Positions 8,023 through 16,645 are shown, numbered from the stretch's first letter. The stretch: DNA of 64,000 bases from Gammaproteobacteria bacterium (GCA_016874095.1 VGVH01000001.1:124001-188000); one strand, 5' to 3'. Translations and numbers: made by a program. The notes: generated from the letters alone by a model not told the origin.

Positions 8023-9074
8023 CCCGGACGCCCACGCTCATCCTGGGCGGCAGCGGCTACGTAGCCGGCGAGCTGCTGCGGCTGGTGCTAGGCCACCCGC
8101 AGCTCGAGCTCGCGGGCATCATGTCCGACAGCCAGGCCGGTGGCAGCGTCGCCGACGTGTTCACGCACCTGCGCGGCGCCGTCGGCGAGCTCAGGTTCGC
8201 CGCGAAGGACGAGCTGCTCGAGCGGCTCGCCCCGGGGCGGATGGCGCTCCTGTCCGCAGCGCCGCACGGCGCCAGCGCGGCATTGCTGGCGGAGTTCATC
8301 GCTCGCGCCAAGGCGCGGGGCACGGCGTTGACCGTCGTCGATGTGTCGGCGGATTTCCGCTTCGGCAAGGCGGAGGACTACGCGGCCGTTTACAAGCATG
8401 CGCACGGTGCCCCGGCACTGCTCGGCGACTTCGCCTGCGCCGTGCCCGAACATCTCGACGCCACCGACAAACCGCACATCGCCCATCCCGGCTGTTTCGC
8501 GACGGCCATGCTGCTCGCTTCGGTACCGCTGATGAGGCTCGGTCTCACCGGGCCGGACCTGCACGCCGTCGGCATAACCGGCAGCACCGGCGCGGGCCGT
8601 ATGCCTGTCGCGACGACGCATCATCCGGAACGGCAGTCGAATCTGTTCGCCTACCAGCCGCTCGCCCACCGCCATGCGCCCGAGGTCATGGGCATCACCG
8701 AGGCGCTGACCGGCAAACGGCCGCGACTGCATTTCATGCCGCAGTCGGGCCCCTTCGCGCGCGGCATCCACATGACGGTGCAGGCGACGCTTTCGAAGCC
8801 GATGACTGCGGACGCGCTGCGCGACACCCTGCGAGACTTTTACCGCGGTCGCCAGTTCGTCACCATCGTCGACGGCATGCCGAAGATGAAGGACATCGTC
8901 GGCAGCAACGATGCCCACATCGGTGTTGCGACCGATGCGAACAGCGCGGCTGTCGTGGTGGTCGAGGACAATCTGTTGAAGGGCGCCGCGAGCGGTGCCG
9001 TGCAGTGGCTCAACCGGCGGCTCGGGCTTGCGGAGAACGTGGGCCTCACGACGCCGGCGCTCGGCTGGGTGTAG
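8019..9074 (+). CDS. argC: N-acetyl-gamma-glutamyl-phosphate reductase
   Basis: A 351-residue ArgC that reduces N-acylglutamyl phosphate to the semialdehyde with NADPH. The N-terminal NADP loop is LGGSGYVAGELLR, and the catalytic cysteine lies in HPGCFATAML (about residue 160). It starts with GTG at 8019, overlapping the previous gene by four bases; argD follows two bases after the stop. Confidence 0.94.
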   Translation: MTRTPTLILGGSGYVAGELLRLVLGHPQLELAGIMSDSQAGGSVADVFTHLRGAVGELRFAAKDELLERLAPGRMALLSAAPHGASAALLAEFIARAKARGTALTVVDVSADFRFGKAEDYAAVYKHAHGAPALLGDFACAVPEHLDATDKPHIAHPGCFATAMLLASVPLMRLGLTGPDLHAVGITGSTGAGRMPVATTHHPERQSNLFAYQPLAHRHAPEVMGITEALTGKRPRLHFMPQSGPFARGIHMTVQATLSKPMTADALRDTLRDFYRGRQFVTIVDGMPKMKDIVGSNDAHIGVATDANSAAVVVVEDNLLKGAASGAVQWLNRRLGLAENVGLTTPALGWV

Positions 9075-9076
9075 CC

Positions 9077-10207
9077 ATGGCGAGCCATCTGCTCGACGTC
9101 TACCCGTACCTGCCGTTCAAGCCCGAGCGCGGCGAGGGCGTGTGCCTGTACGGCGGTGGCCGGAAGATCATCGACTTCTACGGCGGGCACGCCGTGGCAG
9201 GACTCGGTTACGGCCATCCCGACATCGTCCGTACCCTGCGCGAGCAGGCCGAAACGCTGTTCTTCCAGAGCAATGCGGTGGCGCTCGACGTACGCGAGGA
9301 CGCCGCACGCCGACTCGCCGGCTTCGCGCCGGCGGGACTCGACACGGTGTTCTTCGGCAACAGTGGCGCAGAAGCGAATGAGAATGCATTGCGTATCGCC
9401 TGCCGCATCAGCGGCCGCGGCAAGGTGCTCGCGATCGAGCACGGCTTTCACGGCCGGACCGCCGCCGCTGCAGCGGTGACCTGGTCCGCCGTCGGCAAGT
9501 GGTACGGCTTCCCGCGCACGCCGTTCGACGTCGGCTTCATTCCGCGCAACGACGTGGCCGCGGCAGAACGCCTGATCGACGACAGCGTCGCCGCCGTGAT
9601 CCTCGAGCCGGTGCAGGGCCAGGCCGGCGCATTCGACCTCGACCCGGCGTTCGTCCGCGCGATTGCCGCGGCCTGCCGCAGGCAGGGCGCGCTGCTCATC
9701 TCTGACGAGATCCAGAGCGGCATGGGCCGTTGCGGCAAGCCGTTCGCCATCGAACTCGCGGGCGTGACACCCGACCTCCTCACCATCGCCAAGGCGATCG
9801 GTGCCGGCTTCCCCTGCAGCGCCCTGCTGATGACGCGCGCGATCGCGGTCCAGTTGAAGCACGGGGACCTCGGCACGACCTTCGGGGGCGGACCGCTCGC
9901 GAGCGCGCTGATGAATACCGTCATCGAAGTCATCGAGCGCGACCGACTGATCGACAACGTGCGGGCGCGCTCGCAGGAGATACTCGACGCGCTGCCGCTC
10001 GGACCGGTCGAAGCTGCACAGGGCAAGGGCTTCCTGCTCGGCCTGCGTTGCAAGCGCCCGGCGAAGGAGATGCTGCAGGCCCTGCTCGACCGCGGCATCC
10101 TCGTCGGCACCAGCGCCGATGCGAACGTGATGCGCCTCCTGCCACCGCTGACGCTCGCGCGCGAGCACGTCGACCAGTTATTGAACGCCCTCGCGGACAT
10201 CCGCTGA
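9077..10207 (+). CDS. argD: Acylornithine aminotransferase
   Basis: A 376-residue class III aminotransferase that makes N-acylornithine from the semialdehyde. Typical features are GNSGAEANENALR, the aromatic-binding HGFHGRT, the PLP-contacting SDEIQSGMGR and the Schiff-base lysine in IAKAIGAGFP (about residue 240). The ATG at 9077 is two bases after argC. Class III enzymes are hard to tell apart by sequence; the operon decides the assignment. Confidence 0.92.
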   Translation: MASHLLDVYPYLPFKPERGEGVCLYGGGRKIIDFYGGHAVAGLGYGHPDIVRTLREQAETLFFQSNAVALDVREDAARRLAGFAPAGLDTVFFGNSGAEANENALRIACRISGRGKVLAIEHGFHGRTAAAAAVTWSAVGKWYGFPRTPFDVGFIPRNDVAAAERLIDDSVAAVILEPVQGQAGAFDLDPAFVRAIAAACRRQGALLISDEIQSGMGRCGKPFAIELAGVTPDLLTIAKAIGAGFPCSALLMTRAIAVQLKHGDLGTTFGGGPLASALMNTVIEVIERDRLIDNVRARSQEILDALPLGPVEAAQGKGFLLGLRCKRPAKEMLQALLDRGILVGTSADANVMRLLPPLTLAREHVDQLLNALADIR

Positions 10208-10246
10208 GGAATAGAACGTACGCCGCTGAAAAAAGGACCGACTGCG

Positions 10247-11260
10247 ATGCCCATGAAGGTATTCAATGATCTCGCCGACTTCTCCATACCGGAGGTCGAG
10301 GCGCTGCTGACGCTCGCCACGAGGCTGCAGCAGAAACCCGAGTCCACTGCCCTCGCCGGCAAGGTGCTTGCAATGCTGTTCCTGTCGCCGAGCCTGCGCA
10401 CGCTGTCGTCGTTCCAGGCAGCGATGGTGCGGCTCGGTGGCGGCTCGTTCGTCATCTCGCCCGACATGTCGATCCACGGTCTCGAAACCCGCTCTGGCAT
10501 CGTGATGGACGGTGTCGCCGCCGAGCACCTGCGCGAGGCGATACCGGTCATTTCCTCCTACGGCGATGCCCTCGGCATCCGCGCCTTCGCCAACCGCACG
10601 AAGCTCGCAGAAGACCTCGCCGACACCGAGTTCAACGCAATGCGCGCACTGGTGCCAAAGCCGCTCATCAACATGGAATCTGCCATCCAGCATCCCTGCC
10701 AGAGCCTGGCGGACTGGAAGACGATGGACGAGCTGAAGGTCCCGAAGAAGGGCGGCAAGTTCGTGCTGTCCTGGGCCTGGCACCCGAAGGCGCTGCCGCT
10801 GGCGGTGCCGTCGGCCACGCTGCACATGGCGGCGATGCGCGGCATGGATGTCACAGTCGTTCGACCGGATGGCTTCGCCCTGCCGCCGCAGATCATGGAC
10901 AAGGCCCGCAAGGCCGCGAGCCTGTCCGGCGGGAGCGTGCGCGAGACCAACGACCGCAAGCAGGCGCTCGAGGGCGCGCACATCATCTACGCCAAGGAGT
11001 GGATGTCGACGCAGCACTACGGCGACCGTGTCGCCGACCAGAAGCTGCGCGAGGAGCTGCAGGACTGGCGCGTCGACGACCCGTGGTTCGCGACGGCGCA
11101 CGGTGATTGCCGCTTCATGCACTGCCTGCCGGTGCGCCGTGGTGTCGCCGTGACGGACCGCGTACTCGACGGTCCGCGCAGCGTCGTGATCCACGAGGCG
11201 CAGAACCGTATGTGGGGCCAGATGGCCGTGCTGTACCAGATGCTGGGACCGGGAGCCTGA
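10247..11260 (+). CDS. argF': N-acylornithine carbamoyltransferase (acetyl or succinyl)
   Basis: A 337-residue carbamoyltransferase. The carbamoyl-phosphate loop is SPSLRTLSSFQ (the usual STRT is altered, as in acylornithine enzymes), with the HPCQSLAD motif and a C-terminal HCLPVRRGV in place of the classical HCLP. The segments SGIVMDGVAAEHL and SWAWHPKALPLAVP mark the acetyl/succinyl-ornithine transcarbamylase branch known from Xanthomonas and Bacteroides, not classical ArgF. I cannot say which acyl group is used; the residue at the acyl pocket needs a structural alignment. A ribosome site (AAAGGA) precedes the ATG. Confidence 0.88.
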   Translation: MPMKVFNDLADFSIPEVEALLTLATRLQQKPESTALAGKVLAMLFLSPSLRTLSSFQAAMVRLGGGSFVISPDMSIHGLETRSGIVMDGVAAEHLREAIPVISSYGDALGIRAFANRTKLAEDLADTEFNAMRALVPKPLINMESAIQHPCQSLADWKTMDELKVPKKGGKFVLSWAWHPKALPLAVPSATLHMAAMRGMDVTVVRPDGFALPPQIMDKARKAASLSGGSVRETNDRKQALEGAHIIYAKEWMSTQHYGDRVADQKLREELQDWRVDDPWFATAHGDCRFMHCLPVRRGVAVTDRVLDGPRSVVIHEAQNRMWGQMAVLYQMLGPGA

Positions 11261-11262
11261 CC

Positions 11263-12192
11263 ATGCAGCAGAACACGCAGAATCGCGACATCATCGTCGC
11301 GGCACTCCGCCACGCGGCGCCCTATGTGCGCCTGTACCGCAAGAAGATCTTCGTCATCAAGGCCGGCGGCGAAGTGTTCGCCGAGGCCGCCAGCACGCGC
11401 GCGCTGATCGAGCAGGTCGCCATCCTGCACCAGGTCGGCATCCGCACGGTGCTGGTGCACGGCGGCGGCCCGCAGAACACGAAGCTCGCCGATGCGCTCG
11501 GCGTCGAGACGCGCATGGTCGAGGGCCGCCGCGTGACCGACGAGCGCACGCTCGAAGTCGCGACGATGGTGCTGAATGGCCAGATCAACACGCAGATCGT
11601 CGCTGTCTGCCGCGAGCTGGGCCTGCCCGCCATCGGCATCAGCGGCGTCGACGCGGGCCTGATCCGCGCGAGGAAGCGCGCACCGGTGAAAGTGGCCGGG
11701 AGCGACGTCGACTACGGCTTCGTCGGTGACATCGACAACGTCGACTGCGACGTGCTGTCGACACAGCTCGAGAACGGCCTCCTGCCCGTGGTGAGCCCGC
11801 TGTCGGCGGACTCGAATGGCACGTTGCTCAATATCAACGCCGACACGGTGGCAGCTGCAATCGCCTCCGCACTAGGCGCCGCGAAGCTGATCCTCGCAAC
11901 CGGCGCGCCCGGCATCCTCGAAGACCGCAACGACCCGGCCTCGATCATCTCCTATGTCGACCTCGCTGGCCTGGAGAGGCTGCGCCAGAGGGGCTCGCTG
12001 GCCGACGGCATGCTGCCGAAGGCGAAGGCGATCGAGAGCGCGATCAAAGGCGGCGTCTCGCGCGTCCACATCATCTCCTACAAGGTGCCGGATAGCCTGC
12101 TGCTCGAGATCTTCACAAACGAGGGCACGGGCACGCTGGTGGTGAAAGACATCGCGATGCTGTCGAAGGCGGAGCAGGACTCCGGCAGCTGA
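11263..12192 (+). CDS. argB: Acetylglutamate kinase (N-acylglutamate kinase)
   Basis: A 309-residue amino acid kinase that phosphorylates N-acylglutamate. Key motifs are the phosphate loop KAGGEVFAEA at about residue 26, VLVHGGGPQN, and the late-domain LLNINADTVAAAIASALGA and KAKAIESAIKGGV. The length is close to that of stand-alone ArgB, so no N-acetyltransferase (GNAT) domain is fused to it as in some Xanthomonas enzymes. It starts two bases after argF'. Confidence 0.92.
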   Translation: MQQNTQNRDIIVAALRHAAPYVRLYRKKIFVIKAGGEVFAEAASTRALIEQVAILHQVGIRTVLVHGGGPQNTKLADALGVETRMVEGRRVTDERTLEVATMVLNGQINTQIVAVCRELGLPAIGISGVDAGLIRARKRAPVKVAGSDVDYGFVGDIDNVDCDVLSTQLENGLLPVVSPLSADSNGTLLNINADTVAAAIASALGAAKLILATGAPGILEDRNDPASIISYVDLAGLERLRQRGSLADGMLPKAKAIESAIKGGVSRVHIISYKVPDSLLLEIFTNEGTGTLVVKDIAMLSKAEQDSGS

Positions 12193-12201
12193 CCCCCCGC
12201 C

Positions 12202-12224
12202 GTAGGAGCGGCGCAAGCCGCGAC
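12202..12224. repeat. GTAG-headed REP-type palindrome (single copy)
   Basis: GTAGGAGCGGCGCAAGCCGC is followed by GAC. It begins with the tetranucleotide GTAG and then forms a small stem-loop (GCGGC pairs with GCCGC around GCAA). This layout matches the REP elements known from Pseudomonas and Stenotrophomonas (GTAG family). A shortened echo (AAAGCCGCGAC) follows at 12238-12248. It lies between argB and argH and may form an mRNA stem-loop there. No RAYT transposase gene is present in the window. Confidence 0.6.
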
Positions 12225-12260
12225 CGAACCCGCGACGAAAGCCGCGACAGGAGCAACCCG

Positions 12261-13451
12261 ATGAGCAGGCTCTGGGACAAAGGCGAAGCACTGGACACCA
12301 CGGTACTGCGCTACACGGCCGGCGAGGACCACCGCCTCGACGAGCGCCTCGTCGGCTACGACGTGCGCGGCTCGATCGCGCACGCGACGATGCTGCACCA
12401 GCAGAAGTTTCTGACCGACGCCGACTTCGACGCCATCGTCACCGGCCTCGAGGCCCTCGCCGTGAGCCACGCCGCCGGCGACTGGCACATCGGCCTGGAA
12501 GACGAGGACGCGCACACCGCGCTCGAGCGCCGGCTCACGGAGCGGATCGGCGAAGCCGGCAAGCGCGTGCACCTGGGCCGCTCGAGGAACGACCAGCTGC
12601 TCACTGCTCTGCGCCTCTACCTGCTCGATGCCAGCCAGCAGCTCGAAGGCGCCGCGAAGTCGGTCGCGGATGCACTAGACGCGCTGGCGAAGCGCGAGGG
12701 CAAGACCGCCCTCCCCGGCTACACCCACATGCAACAGGCGATGCCGAGCTCCGTCGCGCTCTGGGCCGGCGGTTTCGCGACGGAAATCCGCGACGATGCC
12801 GCCGGTATCGCCAGCGCACGCAGGCGCGCATCGAAGAACCCGCTCGGCAGCGCTGCCGGATACGGCGTGCCCGGCTTGCCCATCGACCGCGAGTCGACCC
12901 GTAAGCAACTCGGCTTCGACGAAGTGCAGGAGCCCGTGACGGCAGTACAGATCTCCAGAGGCAAGGCCGAAGCGACGCTGGTGTTCGAACTTACCCTGCT
13001 GATGCAGGACCTCGGCCGCCTCGCCGCCGACCTGCTCCTCTTCTATACGCAGGAGTTCGCGTTCGTCAGCCTGCCGAATAACCTCACGACCGGCTCGTCG
13101 ATCATGCCGCAGAAGCGCAACCCCGACGTGCTCGAACTCGTGCGCGGCGCCACCGCAACCCTGCAGGGCGCGCTCGTCGAGATCCTCGCGCTGCCGGCGA
13201 AGCTCCCCTCGGGCTACCAGCGCGACCTGCAGCGCATGAAAGGCCCGCTGTTCCGCGCCATCGACGTGGCGAACGAGAGCTGCGCCGTGATGGCGCACCT
13301 CGTCGACAGCCTGAAGTTCCGGCCGGAGAACATCCGGCTCGACGACGGCATCTACGCCGCCGAGCGGGCGAACGAGCTGGTGCTGAAGGAAGGGATCAGT
13401 TTTCGGGAGGCGTATCGGCGGGTGGGGGCGGAGATCGCGAAGCGCAAGTGA
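12261..13451 (+). CDS. argH: Argininosuccinate lyase
   Basis: A 396-residue member of the fumarase/aspartase superfamily that splits argininosuccinate to arginine and fumarate. The superfamily signature GSSIMPQKRNPD is at about residue 275, and HLGRSRNDQ is near residue 92. The enzyme is about 60 residues shorter than the E. coli form and seems to lack part of the C-terminal domain. It ends naturally at GAEIAKRK with no sign of frameshift, so this is probably a short subfamily. It is the last arginine gene. Confidence 0.93.
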   Translation: MSRLWDKGEALDTTVLRYTAGEDHRLDERLVGYDVRGSIAHATMLHQQKFLTDADFDAIVTGLEALAVSHAAGDWHIGLEDEDAHTALERRLTERIGEAGKRVHLGRSRNDQLLTALRLYLLDASQQLEGAAKSVADALDALAKREGKTALPGYTHMQQAMPSSVALWAGGFATEIRDDAAGIASARRRASKNPLGSAAGYGVPGLPIDRESTRKQLGFDEVQEPVTAVQISRGKAEATLVFELTLLMQDLGRLAADLLLFYTQEFAFVSLPNNLTTGSSIMPQKRNPDVLELVRGATATLQGALVEILALPAKLPSGYQRDLQRMKGPLFRAIDVANESCAVMAHLVDSLKFRPENIRLDDGIYAAERANELVLKEGISFREAYRRVGAEIAKRK

Positions 13452-13463
13452 TCAGCGCACGCC

Positions 13464-13469
13464 TATAAT
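13464..13469 (+). promoter_or_regulatory. Consensus -10 element just ahead of lptM
   Basis: A perfect TATAAT lies only six bases before the GTG of lptM, which would place the transcript start at or next to the start codon and make the mRNA leaderless. No convincing -35 element is found about 17 bases upstream, so this may be a weak or activator-dependent promoter, or chance. Confidence 0.4.
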
Positions 13470-13475
13470 CACCGC

Positions 13476-13637
13476 GTGCGCCAGTTCGCCCCGCTGCTGC
13501 TCGCCGCCCTTCTGCTCGCCGCCTGCGGCCTGAAGGACGACCTCTACCTGCCGGAGAAGAAGCCGGCCACGGTCGGCGCGCCCCAACAGGACGAAGAAGA
13601 ACCTCAAGCAGCCAGGTCTCCTCTGCCGCAACCGTGA
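13476..13637 (+). CDS. lptM: Small lipoprotein LptM (YifL-like)
   Basis: A 53-residue lipoprotein. A short hydrophobic signal (FAPLLLAALLLAAC) ends in the lipobox LAAC; the mature protein begins CGLKDDLYLPE. This closely follows the CGLKGPLYxP start that defines LptM, the lipoprotein that helps LptD fold with native disulfides in the outer membrane. The usual GP pair is DD here. After that comes a low-complexity Glu/Pro/Gln tail, as in the family. It starts with GTG 25 bases after argH. In many relatives it stands next to dapF, which here lies 33 kb away. Confidence 0.8.
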   Translation: MRQFAPLLLAALLLAACGLKDDLYLPEKKPATVGAPQQDEEEPQAARSPLPQP

Positions 13638-13762
13638 GGTAAATCGTCGGCGACACGCTGGTCGCGATTCCGCCGTGGCTCGCCATCGACTGGTCAGCTG
13701 ACGCGGCTCTCTCCTATACTCCGCCACGCTCGTGTTTCCGGTCGGGCGGGGTCCCCGTCTCT

Positions 13763-15130
13763 GTGCAGCGACTGACATTGTTGATCGGGCCTCTAGCCGG
13801 CGCCCTGCTCGGCGTCGCGCTGGCCGCCGCCGGCTTCGCCGCGCCGCTGTGCTGGACCGCCGCCATCACGCTCACCACCGCGACGTGGTGGGTTTTCGAA
13901 AGCCTGCCGATACCTGCCGCGTCGCTACTGCCATTCGCGGCATTGCCTGCCGTCGGCGTGCTCACGCATCAGCAAGCCTCCGCAGCGCTCGGCAATCCCG
14001 TGATCCTGCTGCTGATGGGCGGGCTGATGCTGTCGCGCGGGATGGAGCGCTCCGGGCTGCACGAGCGCTTCGCGCTCGCCATGATCCGGGCGCTCGGTGG
14101 CAATGGCGGGCGCGGTCTCGTGTTCGCGTTCGTGCTCACGGCTGCGCTCATCTCGATGTGGATCTCCAACGCGGCTACGGCCTTGATGCTGACGCCGATG
14201 GCCGTCGCGCTGATCGACCGCAGCCGCGATGCACGCCTTGCAGTACCGCTGCTGCTGGCCGTCGCCTATGGAGCATCGGTCGGCGGTGTCGGCACGCTGA
14301 TCGGCACGCCGCCGAACCTGATCTTCGCGGCGGCCTGGCAGCAGGCGACGGGCAGCGAGTTCGGGTTCCTGCGCTGGATGACGATCGGTGTTCCTGTCGT
14401 GCTGCTCGCTGCACCAGTCGTTGCCCTGTGGCTCGGCCGCAAGCTCGGTGCCGGTATGCGCGTCCCGCTGGAGCACGCCGGGCCGTGGCGCACCGCGGAG
14501 CGGCGCGTGCTCATCGTGTTCGGGCTCACGGTGCTCGCGTGGATGACGCGCGCCGAGCCGTTCGGCGGCTGGACGGCTCTCGCAGGCCTCACCGGCATCG
14601 ACGACTCCACCGTGGCGCTCGCGGGTGTCGTGGTGATGTTCCTGGTGAGCGACGGCAAGGGCGGGCAGCTGCTCGACTGGAACACGGCGGTGGGAATTCC
14701 CTGGGGCATGCTGCTGCTGTTCGCCGGCGGCATCTGCCTCGCCGCCGGTTTCACCGCCAGCGGCCTCGACCGTGTGATCGCCGAGGGCGTCACCGGGCTG
14801 GCGACGCTGCCGACCGCGCTCCTGATGCTAGCGATCTGCCTGATCGTGGTGTTTCTGACCGAGATCACCTCGAACACCGCGGTCGCGACATTGCTGATGC
14901 CGATCATGGTCGCCGTCGCAGCCGGCACGGGCACCGCGCCGGAGCTGCTGATGATTCCCGCCGCAATCGCCGCCACCTGCGGCTTCATGCTGCCGGTGGG
15001 CACCGCGCCGAACGCGATCGTCTATGGCACGGGCAAGGTGACGACGGCCGAGATGGCGCGGGAAGGCCTGATCCTGAACATCCTCGTGGCGTTGATCGTC
15101 GCGGGAGTCTGCTACACCCTGCTCGCCTGA
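13763..15130 (+). CDS. DASS/SLC13 family sodium-coupled anion symporter
   Basis: A 455-residue membrane protein with about 11-12 hydrophobic segments and the two-fold inverted repeats of the divalent anion:sodium symporters. Both repeat signatures are visible: ISNAATALMLTPMA (about residue 134) and TSNTAVATLLMPIM (about 375), each followed by a proline-rich helix hairpin (GTPPNLIFAA; GTAPNAIVYG). These SNT motifs hold sodium and the substrate carboxylate. Substrates in the family are dicarboxylates, citrate or sulfate; the sequence alone does not decide. It starts with GTG and stands alone. Confidence 0.88.
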   Translation: MQRLTLLIGPLAGALLGVALAAAGFAAPLCWTAAITLTTATWWVFESLPIPAASLLPFAALPAVGVLTHQQASAALGNPVILLLMGGLMLSRGMERSGLHERFALAMIRALGGNGGRGLVFAFVLTAALISMWISNAATALMLTPMAVALIDRSRDARLAVPLLLAVAYGASVGGVGTLIGTPPNLIFAAAWQQATGSEFGFLRWMTIGVPVVLLAAPVVALWLGRKLGAGMRVPLEHAGPWRTAERRVLIVFGLTVLAWMTRAEPFGGWTALAGLTGIDDSTVALAGVVVMFLVSDGKGGQLLDWNTAVGIPWGMLLLFAGGICLAAGFTASGLDRVIAEGVTGLATLPTALLMLAICLIVVFLTEITSNTAVATLLMPIMVAVAAGTGTAPELLMIPAAIAATCGFMLPVGTAPNAIVYGTGKVTTAEMAREGLILNILVALIVAGVCYTLLA

Positions 15131-15140
15131 GTTGCCCGCG

Positions 15141-15533
15141 TCAGCGTGCGACACCAAGATTCGCTGCGAGATCTCTCACCGCGTCCGCTGTCACGGCCTG
15201 CGGGTTCGCGGCGCAGTAGTCCACCAGGTGCGTCGTGAGGCGATCGAAGTCCCAGGGCCCCCCGGGCTGCCCCGGCGCCGTGGCGAGCGCGTGCAGGGTC
15301 TTGCCGGAAGTTGCCGCGTAGTAGCCTGCCGCCCAGGTCAGCAGCGACAGCCGCGAACCGAGTGGCCCGATGCGGATCATGTTGCTGTACACGCTGCACT
15401 GGATGGCACCGATATCCGACACGCCACCCATGCCGTCGGGCAGTGGCAGCAGTTCCGCCGCCGCATTGGTCGCACCGAGGGCGAGCATGCCAGCGCCGAC
15501 CATGCCGGCGATGCGCAGACGCAAGCTGGTCAT
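15141..15533 (-). CDS. Small secreted protein, HdeA-like pattern
   Basis: A 130-residue protein with a Sec signal peptide (RIAGMVGAGMLALGATNAAA, cleavage near residue 26). The mature part has two cysteines (IQCSVYSNM and VDYCAANP) and the end pattern YCAANPQAVTADAVRDLA. The latter resembles the C-terminal cysteine region of HdeA/HdeB or Rap1a-type small periplasmic proteins, but the match is too weak to name it. Its ATG overlaps the stop of the upstream membrane protein by four bases, so the two are translationally coupled and probably act together. Confidence 0.7.
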   Translation of the reverse strand: MTSLRLRIAGMVGAGMLALGATNAAAELLPLPDGMGGVSDIGAIQCSVYSNMIRIGPLGSRLSLLTWAAGYYAATSGKTLHALATAPGQPGGPWDFDRLTTHLVDYCAANPQAVTADAVRDLAANLGVAR

Positions 15534-16501
15534 GACACTCCCTCGCCCCGCTTCGCGCGGGCACCGACTTCCGACGGCTTCTTGGGGGCGAGGAGAATCG
15601 CCACCACCAGGGTCAGGAATGCGCCGAACAGTACCGACGCTTCGAAGGTGTGGGTCCAGGGATCGATGAAAACCTCGTGGCTCATCATGTCGAGCTTCTC
15701 GAGGATCTCGACGTTCACCCACGCGACATTCCCGACCGGGATGGCGTAGCGCAGTGCCGTGGCGGTGCGCTTGAACTGGATGAGCCGGGTCAGGCAGAAA
15801 CCGGCCCAGGTCGTAGCGATGAAGACGGACGCAAGGTTGATGCCGATGAAAAAGTCGCCCGAGCCCATGAGTGCCGGGTCGAAGGTGAGCAGGTTCCAGG
15901 CGTAGCAGAACCAGGTGACGAAGAACGTCTCCATGAAGGTGATGATGGCGTAGTTGCGGTCCTGCGCCTTCTTCGTCGTGGGGCCGAGCCCTTCCTTCAG
16001 CCCCAGCTTGTCCTGGAACCAGAGGAACATGTTGCAGCGGGTGTCCTTGTCGAAGGCATAGAGGCACAGCATCAGCAGCAGTGTGCCCACCGTCGATCCC
16101 ATGATCATGTACTCGGGATAGGTGCCGCTCACCTCGAGCGGACCCCCACTGCCTACGCCGTCCATGCGTGGCAGCATTCCCCAGTTCTCCCGCCCGTACC
16201 ACATGTAGAAGAACTCGACCCAGCACATCCAGACGATGATGCCGGCGAGGAAGCCGATCCAGGTCTGGAAGCTCTCGTTCTTCGACTTCACGCCGTACCA
16301 GAGCATCACGATGCCGATGAAGCCGAGCAGTGGCGATATGGCGAGCGTCGTCGGCCGGCCGAGGCCATGCTCGATGAGAACCATCAGCGTGTGCGCGAGT
16401 CCGACACCGACGAACATCAGCACGAAGGTGACAAGTCCGACGATTGGCGGCTGCCAGAGCTTGGAGCGGCCGACCGGTGGCGAAGCAGTTGCATCGGACA
16501 T
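15530..16501 (-). CDS. Polytopic membrane protein of unknown family (paralogue B)
   Basis: A 323-residue integral membrane protein with about eight hydrophobic segments, paralogous to the one at 4138-5010. Shared marks are TRCNMFLWF, the ETFFVTWFCY helix and ALRYAIPVGNVAW. It differs in having a longer loop after the third helix (WGMLPRMDGVGSGGP) and a charged C-terminal tail. The ATG at 16501 (MSDATASPP) is preferred over an in-frame start at 16582. It is coupled to the small secreted protein downstream, so it may be a membrane complex subunit with a periplasmic partner. The function is not recognised. Confidence 0.8.
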   Translation of the reverse strand: MSDATASPPVGRSKLWQPPIVGLVTFVLMFVGVGLAHTLMVLIEHGLGRPTTLAISPLLGFIGIVMLWYGVKSKNESFQTWIGFLAGIIVWMCWVEFFYMWYGRENWGMLPRMDGVGSGGPLEVSGTYPEYMIMGSTVGTLLLMLCLYAFDKDTRCNMFLWFQDKLGLKEGLGPTTKKAQDRNYAIITFMETFFVTWFCYAWNLLTFDPALMGSGDFFIGINLASVFIATTWAGFCLTRLIQFKRTATALRYAIPVGNVAWVNVEILEKLDMMSHEVFIDPWTHTFEASVLFGAFLTLVVAILLAPKKPSEVGARAKRGEGVS

Positions 16502-16645
16502 AAGCGGATCCCGAGGTAGGTTCGAAGGGCGGCATGATAGTGGCCCGCCGAGCCGCCCCGCTGCGGCTAATTGTCGCCACACGCGCTGTTGGGCGCGCCT
16601 TGAGTGCGGCGAATCACCGCACGACTGCTGCGGATCTCGGAATGG

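Noticed and set aside
13732-15219. A 495-codon open frame overlapping the DASS transporter in another frame
   Set aside because: The transporter frame holds both SNT signatures and membrane helices; the other is low-complexity Arg/Ala and therefore a shadow.
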